Positions 7,610 to 16,184 of a stretch of 38,480 bases of DNA are shown here, in pieces. Source of the stretch: DATEXQ01 sp035256745 (GTDB lineage Bacteria; Patescibacteriota; Microgenomatia; UBA8517); the NCBI GenBank assembly GCA_035256745.1, contig DATEXQ010000002.1, positions 1-38,480 on the forward strand, read 5' to 3'. The notes below the pieces were generated by a model that saw only the letters and a list, made by a program, of their open reading frames with translations, was not told the DNA's origin and made no database searches. The translations under genes were made by a program, and so were the position numbers. The stretch's first letter is position 1. Every line of letters begins with the position of its first letter.

Positions 7610-10600
7610 ATGATGACTAAAAGTTTTGTTCATCTACATGTTCACACAGAATATTCTCTTTTGGACGGTTTAAGTAAATTAAAACCGCTTATCTCTTATG
7701 TAAAAGAAAACGACATGGATTATCTTGCAATAACCGATCATGGAGCAATGTATGGAGTTATAGATTTTTATAAGTTGGCCAAAGCTCAAGGTGTTAAACC
7801 CATTTTAGGTATAGAAGGTTATACGACAAATATTAATCATAGAGAAAGAGGAGAAAGGGAAAAAATACAAAATTTCCATATTATTCTTCTAGCCAAAAAT
7901 AAGGAAGGTTATAAAAACTTAATGAAATTAACGTCAATTGCACATCTTGAAGGTTATTACTATCGTCCCAGAGTGGATAGAGAAACACTAGCCAAATATT
8001 CAAAGGGTTTGATTTGTACATCAGCATGCCCTCAGGGTGAAGTCTCGCAAGCACTGATAAATGAAGATCATGAAAAAGCCAAAAAGACTGCTCTCTGGTA
8101 TTTGGATGTCTTCGGTGAGGATTACTATCTTGAGGTACAAAGACATAAATATGCTGATTTTGTCTCAGCAATTAAAAATACAGAATTAAGAGCCTCTGTT
8201 TCTAAAATGGCAGATAATGAGGAAATAATAAATAAAGGTATCTTAAAATTAAGCAGAGATCTGGCAATTCCTATTGTCGCCACAAACGATGCACACTATA
8301 TAAAAAAAGAAGATGCCACAGCCCAAGATGCTTTAGTTTGCATAGCAACGGGGAAAAATACTACTGATATAAAAAGACTAAGATTTATTGACACTCCTGC
8401 TTTTCATATCACAACACCAAGTGAAATGTATGAACTTTTTTCTGATATGAAAGATGCTGTTGAAAATACTATAAAAGTAGCACAAAAATGTGAATTGGAA
8501 TTAACTTTGGGAAAATGGTATTTCCCGGAATTTCAAGTACCTGAAAATACGAACCCTGAAAAATATTTGAAAAATCTTATATATGAGAGATTCCCACAAA
8601 AAATAAAAAATATTACCAAAGATATTAAAAAAAGACTTGATTATGAGATTGGAATAATTACCGATAAAGGTTATGCTCCTTACTTTTTAATAGTTACAGA
8701 CATGGTGAATTGGGCCAATAATCAGGGAATTATTACTAATACCAGAGGTTCTGTTGCCGGTTCACTGGTTTCTTTCGTTTTGGGTATAACAACAGTTAAC
8801 CCACTTAAATATTATCTTCCTTTTGAAAGGTTTCTAAATCCTTTTAGACCATCGCCTCCGGATATCGATTTCGATGTATCGGACAATAGAAGAGAAGAAG
8901 TAATAGAATATATTTGCCAAAAGTATGGGAAAGAAAAAGTTGCACAAATTTGCACTTTTGGAAGAATGCTTTCCAGGTCATCTGTAAGGGACGTTGCTCG
9001 AGTACTGGGGTATGAGTATAATATCGGAGATAGAATCGCCAAATTGATTCCACCCCCCAAACAGGGATTCCCGATAACTATCCCTAAAGCATTAGAAGAT
9101 GTAGAGGAATTGAAAGAACTTTACGATAATGATAAAGACGCCAAGAAAATATTAGATTTGGCTGTTCAAATTGAAGGGAATGCCAGACACTTAAGCGTTC
9201 ATGCAGCAGGTTTGGTTGTAGCCCCAAAAACTCTAACAGATTTTACTCCTATTCAGAAAGAACCTTCGGGAGAAAAAATAATTACACAATATGAGATGCA
9301 TTCTTGTGAGGAGGTAGGACTTATTAAGTTTGACATTTTAGGTATCAGAAATTTGTCGATATTGGGATCAGCTGTGGAAATGGTTAATAAAGTGGAAGGA
9401 AAAAATATTGACCTGACTAAAATTCCTCTTGATGACAAGAAAACTTTTAACATGCTAGGTCGTGGAGAAACAATGGGAGCGTTTCAGTTAAGCGGAAGCG
9501 GTATGACCAAATATATCAAGGACTTAAAACCAACCAGAATTGAAGATCTTATGGTAATGGTGGCTTTATATAGACCGGGACCTATCGCGGTAATTCCAGA
9601 TTATATCAAAAGGAAAAGAAATCCCAAGCTTGTTAAATATCTGGATCCGCGAATGAAGAAATTTCTAGAAGCCTCATATGGTCTTTTGGTATATCAAGAC
9701 GATTTACTTTTTTGCGCAATAGAACTGGCAGGTTACAGTTGGGAGGAAGCCGATAAATTCAGAAAAGCCGTGGGAAAGAAAATTCCGGAAGAAATGGCTG
9801 CACAAAAAGAAAGATTTATAAAAGGCGTTGTTGAAAACGGTCAAACAAAAGATTTCGCTGAAAACCTTTGGAAACTATTTGAACCCTTCCAGGCATATGG
9901 ATTTAATAAGGCTCATGCAGCAAGTTATGGAATGGTTGCGTACCAAACTGCCTATATGAAAGCAAACTATCCCGTTGAGTTTATGACGGCTCTTCTTTCA
10001 GCGGAAAGTTCGGATAAAGAAAAAGTAACGACAGCTATAAATGAATGTAGAAGAATGAAAATTAGTGTACTTGCTCCTGATATAAATGAAAGCGAAGAAG
10101 ATTTTAAAATAGAGGAAGATAAAAAATCTTTAAATAAAAAGGCTATTAGATTTGGATTAAATGCAATTAAAAATGTCGGGGTTGCCGCTATTGCGGCCAT
10201 TCTCGAAGCAAGAGAAGAAGGACCATTTAACTCATTTGCGGACTTTTTGTCTAAAGTTGATTCAAGAAGAGTAAATAAAAAAGTTTTGGAAAGTCTTATA
10301 AAAGTCGGTGCTTTATCGAAATTCGGAAAAAGAGCTACTCTTTTATCCTCAATAGATGAGATAAGAGATAAAGTAGGTAAAAAGGTCAAAAATGATCAAC
10401 AGGGTCTTTTTTCACAGGAGGATATCGGTAAAAATTCTAAATCTTTAAGCAGTATGAATTTAATAGATATACCTGAATTTCAGGAAAAGGAACTGCAAAA
10501 TTTAGAAAAAGAACTCTTGGGATTTTCACTTTCGGGTAAACCTCTCGTTGAACTTTTGGGAAATCTTGAAATTAAAGCAAGTCATAGGATAGAAGATATT

Positions 10601-11086
10601 GCGGAAGATGAAACTAACGCTTTTAATTCAAGAGGACCTGTTTCAATAGCAGGAATCGTAAAAGAAGTGAGGATAATTATTACCAAAAGGGGAGGTAAAG
10701 AAATGGCTTTTGCAAAAATAGAAGATACAACAGGTTCTATAAATTTAGTTATATTTCCTTCAATATATAGCGAAACCAAAAGCTTATGGATAGAAGATAA
10801 TATTATTTTAGTTAACGGTAAAATAGATAAAAGAGACGACGAATTCTCCTTGATTGTAGAGGGAGTCGAATCAAAAGATATTTCTAACAAGCTATATATC
10901 AGAATTCCCAAAGATACTACTAAAAATCAATTAAAAAGGATGAAGGAGATACTTGTTGAAAATCTGGGAAATCAGTTGGTAACATTGGTTTTTGAAGGAA
11001 GTAAAGAAAAAATCAATCTTCCTTTTAAGGTAAACTGGAGTGAGAATTTGGCGAGAAAAATCACCATAGTTTTGGAAAAAAAATAA
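7610..11086 (+). CDS. dnaE: DNA polymerase III alpha subunit
   Basis: This 1158-aa replicative polymerase is of the DnaE1 type. The N-terminal PHP domain (FVHLHVHTEYSLLDG, AITDHG, ATNDAHY) spans about residues 5-290. The palm carries the catalytic PDIDFD at 417-422 (D418 and D420 predicted metal ligands). The conserved GSVAGSLVSFVLGIT precedes it, and the YQDDLL, AVGKKIPEEM and FNKAHAASYG motifs follow. A helix-hairpin-helix region comes next (FNSFADFLSKV, VLESLIKVGALSKFG), then an OB-fold (VSIAGIVKEVRIIITKRGGKEMAF) and a C-terminal tail. The length is normal and I see no disruption. ATG 7610 is followed by a second ATG at 7613, and either could be used. Confidence 0.97.
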   Translation: MMTKSFVHLHVHTEYSLLDGLSKLKPLISYVKENDMDYLAITDHGAMYGVIDFYKLAKAQGVKPILGIEGYTTNINHRERGEREKIQNFHIILLAKNKEGYKNLMKLTSIAHLEGYYYRPRVDRETLAKYSKGLICTSACPQGEVSQALINEDHEKAKKTALWYLDVFGEDYYLEVQRHKYADFVSAIKNTELRASVSKMADNEEIINKGILKLSRDLAIPIVATNDAHYIKKEDATAQDALVCIATGKNTTDIKRLRFIDTPAFHITTPSEMYELFSDMKDAVENTIKVAQKCELELTLGKWYFPEFQVPENTNPEKYLKNLIYERFPQKIKNITKDIKKRLDYEIGIITDKGYAPYFLIVTDMVNWANNQGIITNTRGSVAGSLVSFVLGITTVNPLKYYLPFERFLNPFRPSPPDIDFDVSDNRREEVIEYICQKYGKEKVAQICTFGRMLSRSSVRDVARVLGYEYNIGDRIAKLIPPPKQGFPITIPKALEDVEELKELYDNDKDAKKILDLAVQIEGNARHLSVHAAGLVVAPKTLTDFTPIQKEPSGEKIITQYEMHSCEEVGLIKFDILGIRNLSILGSAVEMVNKVEGKNIDLTKIPLDDKKTFNMLGRGETMGAFQLSGSGMTKYIKDLKPTRIEDLMVMVALYRPGPIAVIPDYIKRKRNPKLVKYLDPRMKKFLEASYGLLVYQDDLLFCAIELAGYSWEEADKFRKAVGKKIPEEMAAQKERFIKGVVENGQTKDFAENLWKLFEPFQAYGFNKAHAASYGMVAYQTAYMKANYPVEFMTALLSAESSDKEKVTTAINECRRMKISVLAPDINESEEDFKIEEDKKSLNKKAIRFGLNAIKNVGVAAIAAILEAREEGPFNSFADFLSKVDSRRVNKKVLESLIKVGALSKFGKRATLLSSIDEIRDKVGKKVKNDQQGLFSQEDIGKNSKSLSSMNLIDIPEFQEKELQNLEKELLGFSLSGKPLVELLGNLEIKASHRIEDIAEDETNAFNSRGPVSIAGIVKEVRIIITKRGGKEMAFAKIEDTTGSINLVIFPSIYSETKSLWIEDNIILVNGKIDKRDDEFSLIVEGVESKDISNKLYIRIPKDTTKNQLKRMKEILVENLGNQLVTLVFEGSKEKINLPFKVNWSENLARKITIVLEKK

Positions 11087-11090
11087 GTTC

Positions 11091-11119
11091 TTGAGCGTAA
11101 ACTTGGGATGTAGTAAAAT
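11091..11119 (+). promoter_or_regulatory. Promoter of rplS
   Basis: A -35 TTGAGC (11091-11096), a 17-base spacer and a -10 TAAAAT (11114-11119) are seen. The -10 ends 18 bases before ATG 11138, giving a short leader of roughly 12 bases with no SD. Confidence 0.6.
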
Positions 11120-11137
11120 ATCATTTTCAATAACAAC

Positions 11138-11560
11138 ATGGCACTATTTGCAAAATATAAAGACAGTCCCCAATTTGGAACAGGAGATAAAATTAGAATA
11201 ACCCAAAGAATAAAAGAGGGAGGTAAAGAAAGAACCCAGGCTTTTGAAGGTATGGTTATAGCAATTAAAGGAGGGGGTATAAGTAAAACTTTTACTGTTC
11301 GAAAAATAGGAGTGCATCAAATTGGAATAGAAAGGATATTTCAGATAATGTCTCCCAATATAGAAAAAATCGAAGTAATTAAATCTGGGGTAAAAGGCGT
11401 CAAAAGTGCGAAACTCTACTATACTAGGATAAAACCCAAAAAAGAGATAGACAAAATATATGCCAGGGCAGCAAGAAAAGATAAACCAGTCATTTTATCT
11501 TCGAAAAGGAAATCTGAAGTTAAAAAAGCAAAAAAGACTTCTAAAACTTTAAGTAGGTAA
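11138..11560 (+). CDS. rplS: 50S ribosomal protein L19
   Basis: This 140-aa protein is large-subunit ribosomal protein L19, which helps form the interface with the small subunit. The family core is clear: FGTGDKIRITQRIKEGGKERTQ, FEGMVIAIKGGG, TFTVRKIGVHQIGIERIF, SPNIEKIEVIKSG and AKLYYTR. After about residue 108 the protein runs on with a lysine-rich tail (KSEVKKAKKTSKTLSR) longer than in the common bacterial form, plausibly rRNA-binding. It has its own promoter and no visible SD. In many bacteria rplS sits with rpsP, rimM and trmD, but here it stands alone after dnaE. Confidence 0.96.
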   Translation: MALFAKYKDSPQFGTGDKIRITQRIKEGGKERTQAFEGMVIAIKGGGISKTFTVRKIGVHQIGIERIFQIMSPNIEKIEVIKSGVKGVKSAKLYYTRIKPKKEIDKIYARAARKDKPVILSSKRKSEVKKAKKTSKTLSR

Positions 11561-11610
11561 AAAATAATAAACGATAAAAGTTATTTCTTCAGATATTTAT
11601 TTATATTTAA

Positions 11611-12222
11611 ATGAATAATATAGAAAGGCTAATTGTAGGGGAATTTAATACAAATTGTTATCTTCTTTATGATAAATTGAGTAAAAAGACATTAATTATA
11701 GATCCAGGTGATGACCCCGATTATATTATAAGTTCTATTTTAAAATTAAATTTAAAACCTTTTGGGATTTTGGCTACCCACGGACATTTTGATCATATAT
11801 TGGGAGCATTCGAAGTCCAAAAAGCATTTAAAATTCCCTTCATGATTAATAAAAATGACTTATTTTTACTGAAAGATATGTCTAAAAGAGCCAAATATTT
11901 CTTAAAATTTAAATCAGATCCTTCCCCCGATGTTGATAAATTTTTGTATGATGGTTTAAAGATTAGGATTGGAGATAATGAAGTAAAAGTAATTGAAACA
12001 CCGGGACATACTCCGGGAAGCATATCTTTATATATAAGAAGCTTAAAGGTTATTTTCGTAGGAGATTTAGTTTTCGAAGGCAAATCTTTAGGGAGAACAG
12101 ATTTTAAATATTCTTGTTATGAAGATCTTATTAAATCTCTTAAAAAGATTGTTGCACTACCGATCAATACAGTCGTTTATCCGGGGCACGGAAATTCAAT
12201 AAAAATTAAAACGCTTCTATAA
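11611..12222 (+). CDS. Metallo-beta-lactamase fold hydrolase (glyoxalase II-like)
   Basis: This 203-aa soluble hydrolase has an intact binuclear metal site: THGHFDH at 56-62, the ETPGHTPGS motif with the next His, GDLVFEGKSLGRTD with the bridging Asp, and a final YPGHGNS. The N-terminus (FNTNCYLLYD, LIIDPGDD) is that of the small glyoxalase II-like branch. Members include hydroxyacylglutathione hydrolases, other thioesterases and enzymes of unknown substrate, and the substrate cannot be deduced here. The 50-bp upstream gap is very AT-rich, with only weak -10-like hexamers (for example GATATT at 11592-11597). Confidence 0.9.
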   Translation: MNNIERLIVGEFNTNCYLLYDKLSKKTLIIDPGDDPDYIISSILKLNLKPFGILATHGHFDHILGAFEVQKAFKIPFMINKNDLFLLKDMSKRAKYFLKFKSDPSPDVDKFLYDGLKIRIGDNEVKVIETPGHTPGSISLYIRSLKVIFVGDLVFEGKSLGRTDFKYSCYEDLIKSLKKIVALPINTVVYPGHGNSIKIKTLL

Positions 12223-12242
12223 TTAAGATGTAGTTTTTCCCC

Positions 12243-12271
12243 TTGAATAATTAAATTAAAGAATATATAGT
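12243..12271 (+). promoter_or_regulatory. Promoter of the SurA-N gene (near-leaderless)
   Basis: TTGAAT (12243-12248), a 17-base spacer and TATAGT (12266-12271) are seen. The -10 ends 7 bases before ATG 12279, so transcription would begin at or very near the start codon. Confidence 0.6.
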
Positions 12272-12278
12272 CTATTAG

Positions 12279-12932
12279 ATGAATCTAAAATCAGAACTTA
12301 ATAAAAAGAAAGAATCGATAGTATCTTACCAAAAAAACATTTTAAAAAACCCGAAAAAGAAATGGACATTTATTATTGGTTTTGTAATTGTTCTACTTTT
12401 AATATTAGTCTATTTAAACTTAGGGATTTTTTTAGCGGCAACAGTAAACGGTCAGCCAATAACAAGACTACAATTAGCCAAAGAATTAGAAAAACAGGGC
12501 GGAAAACAAGTTTTGGATTCAATAATTACACAAAAACTTATAGACCAAGAGGCCAAGAAAAAAGGTATTGTCGTTTCACAGCAAGATTTGGATAACGAAA
12601 TAAAAGCGATAGAAAATCAGCTTAAAGCCCAAGGAACGGATTTGGATACGGCATTAGCATTTCAAGGACAAACCAGAGCTCAATTGCAAGATTCTTTAAA
12701 ATTAAAAATTCAAGTAGAAAAGCTAATTGCGGATAAAATTTCAATAAGTGAGGAAGAAATTACTACATATTTCAATGAAAACAAGACAAGCTTTGTTGAA
12801 AACGCAAAACTTGAGGATGTTAAAAGTCAAATAACGGAAACCATAAGACAAACAAAACTGTCACAGGAATATCAAACTTGGCTTCAAGAATTAAAATCAA
12901 TTTCTAAGATAAACTACCTCATAAATTTTTAA
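12279..12932 (+). CDS. Membrane-anchored SurA N-terminal domain protein
   Basis: This 217-aa protein has a basic cytoplasmic N-terminus, one transmembrane helix (about residues 29-53) and an extracytoplasmic SurA-N-like chaperone domain. That domain is recognised by VNGQPITRLQLAKELEKQGG, VLDSIITQKLIDQEAKKKGI and VSQQDLDNEIKAIE. The helix EEEITTYFNENKTSF and the closing LEDVKSQITETIRQ are typical of PrsA/SurA relatives. The parvulin-type prolyl isomerase domain found in PrsA/SurA is missing, so the likely role is folding or holding of secreted proteins without isomerase activity. This is inferred from the family only. Confidence 0.82.
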   Translation: MNLKSELNKKKESIVSYQKNILKNPKKKWTFIIGFVIVLLLILVYLNLGIFLAATVNGQPITRLQLAKELEKQGGKQVLDSIITQKLIDQEAKKKGIVVSQQDLDNEIKAIENQLKAQGTDLDTALAFQGQTRAQLQDSLKLKIQVEKLIADKISISEEEITTYFNENKTSFVENAKLEDVKSQITETIRQTKLSQEYQTWLQELKSISKINYLINF

Positions 12933-12956
12933 AATAATAATAATCCTTTCTTGTTT

Positions 12957-12984
12957 TTGTTAAAATCATCGATATTGATATAAT
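12957..12984 (+). promoter_or_regulatory. Promoter of the ruvC operon (extended -10, leaderless)
   Basis: TTGTTA (12957-12962), a 16-base spacer and a consensus TATAAT (12979-12984) preceded by TG plus one base (12976-12978) are seen. The -10 ends 6 bases before ATG 12991, which puts the predicted transcription start on the start codon. Confidence 0.72.
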
Positions 12985-12990
12985 TTAACT

Positions 12991-13524
12991 ATGCTTATAT
13001 TGGGAATAGATCCGGGAACGGCAACAACGGGTTATGGTTATATAAAATTTGAAGGAACTACATATGAAGCTTTGTCTTGGGGATTAATTGAAACCGATAA
13101 AGAAAGTCTTCCTGGAAAAAGATTAATAAGTATTTACGAAAAAATGTCTGCTTTATTTAAAGAAAACAAACCAGATGTTATTGCTATAGAAAAACTTTTC
13201 TTTGCAACAAATGCAAAAACAGCCATGAGAGTAGGTCAAGCCCAAGGTGTAATGTTTTATTGCGCTGCTAAAGCAAATATTGATGTTTATGAATATGCAC
13301 CAGGGACTATTAAAAAGATGATAGCCGGAAGCGGAAGAGCGGATAAAAAGGAAATGCAAAGGTCACTTAGAAAAATATTTGGGAAAAAAGTAAGAAGCAA
13401 AGCCAAACAAAGGACGCATTTTGACAATGCTGCAGATGCCTTAGCTGTTGCCTTATGTCATATTTATAAGATTTCAAATAATGGTTTGATCAAAGATGCC
13501 TCTAAGGGGGTGAAAATGAAATGA
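12991..13524 (+). CDS. ruvC: Holliday junction resolvase RuvC
   Basis: This 177-aa RNase H-fold endonuclease cuts Holliday junctions. Acidic residues of the active site are visible: D7 in LGIDPGTATTGYG, E67 in AIEKLFFA, and D145/D149 with H143 in THFDNAADALAVALCH. The basic segment GSGRADKKEMQRSLRKIFG and the motif GQAQGVMFYCA are normal. The gene heads a unit with its own strong extended -10 promoter. Its TGA overlaps the next ATG. No ruvA or ruvB gene is in the window. Confidence 0.96.
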   Translation: MLILGIDPGTATTGYGYIKFEGTTYEALSWGLIETDKESLPGKRLISIYEKMSALFKENKPDVIAIEKLFFATNAKTAMRVGQAQGVMFYCAAKANIDVYEYAPGTIKKMIAGSGRADKKEMQRSLRKIFGKKVRSKAKQRTHFDNAADALAVALCHIYKISNNGLIKDASKGVKMK

Positions 13525-13778
13525 ATTACTACAAAATAGGAGCTGTTACTCATTATTACGATAAAATAAATGTAGCTGTTGTTGAATTGGAGAGTGATAT
13601 TGCAACAGGAGATAAAATTAAATTTTCAAGGGGAGGAGAAGACATGTTCGAACAGGAGGTGGAATCGATGCAGGTTGAACATGAGAAGATAGAGAAAGCT
13701 GGTAAAGGTGATACAATAGGCTTGAAAGTAAAAGAGGAGGTTAAAGAAGGTGCAGAGGTTTTCAAATTATCTTCCTAA
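13521..13778 (+). CDS. Small EF-Tu domain II-like beta-barrel protein
   Basis: This 85-aa protein resembles a free-standing domain II barrel of translation GTPases. It has IGAVTHYYDKINVAVVELES, the turn ATGDKIKFSRGGEDM, the FEQEVESMQVEHEKIEKAGKGD stretch and a GLKVKEEVKEGAEVFKL ending. It has no G domain. Similar small proteins are annotated as translation elongation factor-like and are common in Patescibacteria, and a related barrel occurs at the C-terminus of U32 peptidases. The function is unknown. An SD-like AAGGGGGTGA (13504-13513) precedes the start, which overlaps the ruvC stop in an ATGA junction. Confidence 0.78.
   Translation: MNYYKIGAVTHYYDKINVAVVELESDIATGDKIKFSRGGEDMFEQEVESMQVEHEKIEKAGKGDTIGLKVKEEVKEGAEVFKLSS
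13735..13740 (+). promoter_or_regulatory. Shine-Dalgarno sequence fixing a GTG start
   Basis: AGGAGG lies inside the end of the upstream gene, 9 bases before GTG 13750. It supports a GTG start and a 29-bp overlap between the two genes. Confidence 0.65.
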
Positions 13779-14169
13779 AAGAAAAGGTAAAGTAGAGTGG
13801 GAAAGTGCCCCTGATATAAAGAGAAAAGTATCAAAATTAATAAGTAACCTAGATATAAATTGGGTTAAAAAATCTAGGTTATTTTGTTTCAGAAGTTACG
13901 GAACAAGAACTTATGCCAGAGCAAGAATTTGGGGTTTGGTTAAAATTTGGCAAAAAGCCCTAAAGGTAAAACCAGCCTATATAATAGAAGTAATTTCCCA
14001 AAATTTTGATAATTTAAATAATTCGGAAAAGGAAGAAACTTTACTTCATGAACTTGCACATATCCCCAGAAATTTCTCAGGATCTTTAATTCCGCACTTT
14101 AGGAAAGGTAAAAGAAATTTTAAAGACAGAGTTAAAAGATTAGTCGTACAATATAAAGGTATAAAATAA
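13750..14169 (+). CDS. Putative phage-type zinc metallopeptidase
   Basis: This 139-aa protein matches what I know of the putative phage metallopeptidase family (PF18894 type). It has a basic N-terminus, a CFRSYGTRTYARARIWGLVKIWQKAL stretch (about residues 46-71), PAYIIEVISQNFDNL, and a zinc-binding HELAH (100-104). After that comes IPRNFSGSLIPHF, whose H116 may be the third ligand. A lysine-rich end (FKDRVKRLVVQYKG) follows. Substrate and role are unknown. It uses a GTG start with a strong SD and overlaps the previous gene by 29 bp. It is embedded in a core operon (ruvC upstream, holA 10 bp downstream) rather than in a prophage, and its base composition is like its neighbours. Confidence 0.8.
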   Translation: MQRFSNYLPKRKGKVEWESAPDIKRKVSKLISNLDINWVKKSRLFCFRSYGTRTYARARIWGLVKIWQKALKVKPAYIIEVISQNFDNLNNSEKEETLLHELAHIPRNFSGSLIPHFRKGKRNFKDRVKRLVVQYKGIK

Positions 14170-14179
14170 ATATTAATTT

Positions 14180-14848
14180 ATGAAAATTGTAGTTATTCAT
14201 GGAGAAAATACAAACGATTCCCTCAAAAGGTTAATTTACATAGAATCTGTAGCTAAAATAAAAAAATGGCAAATCGTAAAAATTAATGAAAATACAAATA
14301 TAAAAGAAACATTAATATCACCCTCACTTTTTAAGGAAGAAAAATTCTTTATTTTGGAAAATCCAAATAAAATAAACAAAAAAGATATTTTATGGTTATC
14401 CAAAAATATAGAAAACTTAAAAGGAAATATGTTAATTTTTGAAAAAGGAAATATTTCGGTAACTTTCTTGAAAAATCTGGGGAAAAACATAAAAATAGAA
14501 GAATATAAGCTTCAAAATACTATTTTTAAATTTCTGGAATCGTTTTATCCTTCATCTAAAACTTGTATAAATTATCTTTATCAAGTTATTGAAAAAGAAC
14601 CTATTGAATTTGTATTCCTGCTTCTTGCCAGGCAACTGAAAGACCTTTATTTGGTAAAAATGGAACCATCATCAATACCCTACGCTTCTTGGCGTGTAAA
14701 AAAACTTGAGTTTCAATCATCTAAATTTACCTTGAATAAATTAAAAAGAATAATTGGATTATTGGCGGAAATTGATGTTAAGGCAAAAACTTCTAAAGCT
14801 ACACTTATTGATTCACTTGACCTTCTAATTGCCAGCGAATTAGAATGA
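14180..14848 (+). CDS. holA: DNA polymerase III delta subunit (HolA-like)
   Basis: This 222-aa protein looks like a shortened delta subunit of the clamp loader, which opens the sliding clamp. The N-terminus MKIVVIHGENTNDSLKRL, the segment LISPSLFKEEKFFILENP, and the C-terminal FVFLLLARQLKDLYLVK, SWRVKKLEFQSSKFTLNKL and LLAEIDVKAKTSKATLIDSLDLLI are characteristic of HolA. Usual HolA proteins are about 330 aa, so part of the middle is reduced. The call rests on these motifs and the position between recombination and metabolism genes. The gene stops in TGA inside a promoter-like sequence for the next gene. Confidence 0.72.
   Translation: MKIVVIHGENTNDSLKRLIYIESVAKIKKWQIVKINENTNIKETLISPSLFKEEKFFILENPNKINKKDILWLSKNIENLKGNMLIFEKGNISVTFLKNLGKNIKIEEYKLQNTIFKFLESFYPSSKTCINYLYQVIEKEPIEFVFLLLARQLKDLYLVKMEPSSIPYASWRVKKLEFQSSKFTLNKLKRIIGLLAEIDVKAKTSKATLIDSLDLLIASELE
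14817..14846 (+). promoter_or_regulatory. Candidate internal promoter before the phosphomannomutase gene
   Basis: TTGACC (14817-14822), an 18-base spacer and TAGAAT (14841-14846) are seen. The -10 ends 6 bases before GTG 14853. It lies within the end of holA, so it would be an internal leaderless promoter. Selection for coding could also have produced it. Confidence 0.45.
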
Positions 14849-14852
14849 ATGT

Positions 14853-16184
14853 GTGAAATCAAATTTATTTGGTACTAGCGGTATAAGAGGAGACGCTGAA
14901 AAACTTTTTACAAGTCAATTCTGCTTCGATATAGGAAGAGCTTTCGCTATATTTTTAAGCAAAAACAAAAAAAATTCTGCTATCGCCATAGGAATGGATC
15001 CTCGTAATTCAAGTCCAAGAATAAAAGAAATGATCATCTCCGGGCTTTTATACCAAAAAAAAGAGGTTTTTGACGAAGGTGCATCTCCCATACCGGCAAT
15101 AAATTACATACTTAAAGTATGTAGTGAATTTTCAGGCAGTATTATGGTATCAGGAAGTCATATAATGCCTGATTTAAACGGTATTAAATTTTTTGCATTT
15201 GAAGAGGAAATATCTAAAAAACAGGAAATAGAAATTGAAAATATATATCAAGAGATTAAAAACAAAGTAAAATCAAGAAAAATTGATTCAGATATTCATT
15301 ACGAAAATAGAGCTAATCAGGAATATCAGGAAAATTTAATTAAATATGCAAATTCCCCGTATCCAAAATGGAAAATAGTCGTTGACCCCGGAGATGGAGC
15401 TCAATCCGATACTATGCCGCAGGTTTTAAGAAGATTGGGAATAGATGTAATAGAGATTAACTCAACCATACAGGGTCAGTTTTTTGCAAGAGATACAGAG
15501 GTTAAGTCTAACATGTCAGATCTCATAAAAAAGGTAAAAGAGGTCAAGGCAGATTTTGGGATTGGATATGATGCAGACGGAGACAGGGTAGTTTTTATTG
15601 ACGAGAAAGGAAATTTTATACCTGGAGATTATACGGGTACATTAATTGCAAGAGATATTCCGGGAGAAAGTATTGTTACTCCAATTAGTAGTTCACAGGT
15701 TGTAGATAAAATCGGTAAAACTGTATTTAGAACCAAAGTTGGATCTCCTTATGTGGTTGATAAGATGAAAGAAGTAAAGTCATCATTCGGTTTTGAAGCA
15801 AATGGAGGGGGGATATTTCCTGAAATGCTTAGTCGTGATGGAGGGCGTACTACCATAGAGATATTAAATATACTTGCTCGTGAAGGAAAAAGATTGTCGA
15901 ATGTTATATCCGAACTTCCCAAGTACTATATATTAAGAGATAAGATATCATATAAATGGGAACTTAAGGATAAAATAATAAGAGAAGCCAAGATAAATTT
16001 TAAAGGAGAAAAAATTGAGGAAATAGACGGATTGAAAATATGGATAGATGACAATACCTGGATACTTTTTCGATCATCTCTTAATGCACCTGAATTTAGA
16101 GTATTCGTAGAAAGCAAATCAAATGAAAAGGCTAAAGATCTTATTAAGAAAGGATTGGATTTTGTAAAAAAGCAAATAGAATGA
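14853..16184 (+). CDS. Phosphomannomutase/phosphoglucomutase
   Basis: This 443-aa alpha-D-phosphohexomutase interconverts hexose 6-phosphate and 1-phosphate (Man and/or Glc) for nucleotide-sugar synthesis. The N-terminal NLFGTSGIRGD is canonical. The phosphoserine loop is MVSGSHIMPDLNGIKFF with S102. It lacks the common TASHNP wording but fits the GSHI(P) branch of ManB-like enzymes. The magnesium loop is DADGDR (240-245), the sugar-binding loop is FEANGGGIFPE, and the C-terminal phosphate site region is SSLNAPEFRVFVES. The GTG start begins right at the conserved N-terminus. The stop overlaps the PGI/PMI gene by 4 bp, so the two hexose-phosphate enzymes are translationally coupled. Confidence 0.9.
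   Translation: MKSNLFGTSGIRGDAEKLFTSQFCFDIGRAFAIFLSKNKKNSAIAIGMDPRNSSPRIKEMIISGLLYQKKEVFDEGASPIPAINYILKVCSEFSGSIMVSGSHIMPDLNGIKFFAFEEEISKKQEIEIENIYQEIKNKVKSRKIDSDIHYENRANQEYQENLIKYANSPYPKWKIVVDPGDGAQSDTMPQVLRRLGIDVIEINSTIQGQFFARDTEVKSNMSDLIKKVKEVKADFGIGYDADGDRVVFIDEKGNFIPGDYTGTLIARDIPGESIVTPISSSQVVDKIGKTVFRTKVGSPYVVDKMKEVKSSFGFEANGGGIFPEMLSRDGGRTTIEILNILAREGKRLSNVISELPKYYILRDKISYKWELKDKIIREAKINFKGEKIEEIDGLKIWIDDNTWILFRSSLNAPEFRVFVESKSNEKAKDLIKKGLDFVKKQIE

Noticed and set aside
8812..9060. Open frames on the minus strand within dnaE and other large genes
   Set aside because: They are shadows of well-conserved plus-strand genes, with no promoter or family resemblance.
15148..15185. Phosphomannomutase with a broken TASHNP motif
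   Set aside because: GSHI(M)P with a following NGIKFF is a known branch of ManB-like mutases, and the Ser, the DADGDR loop and the sugar loop are intact.
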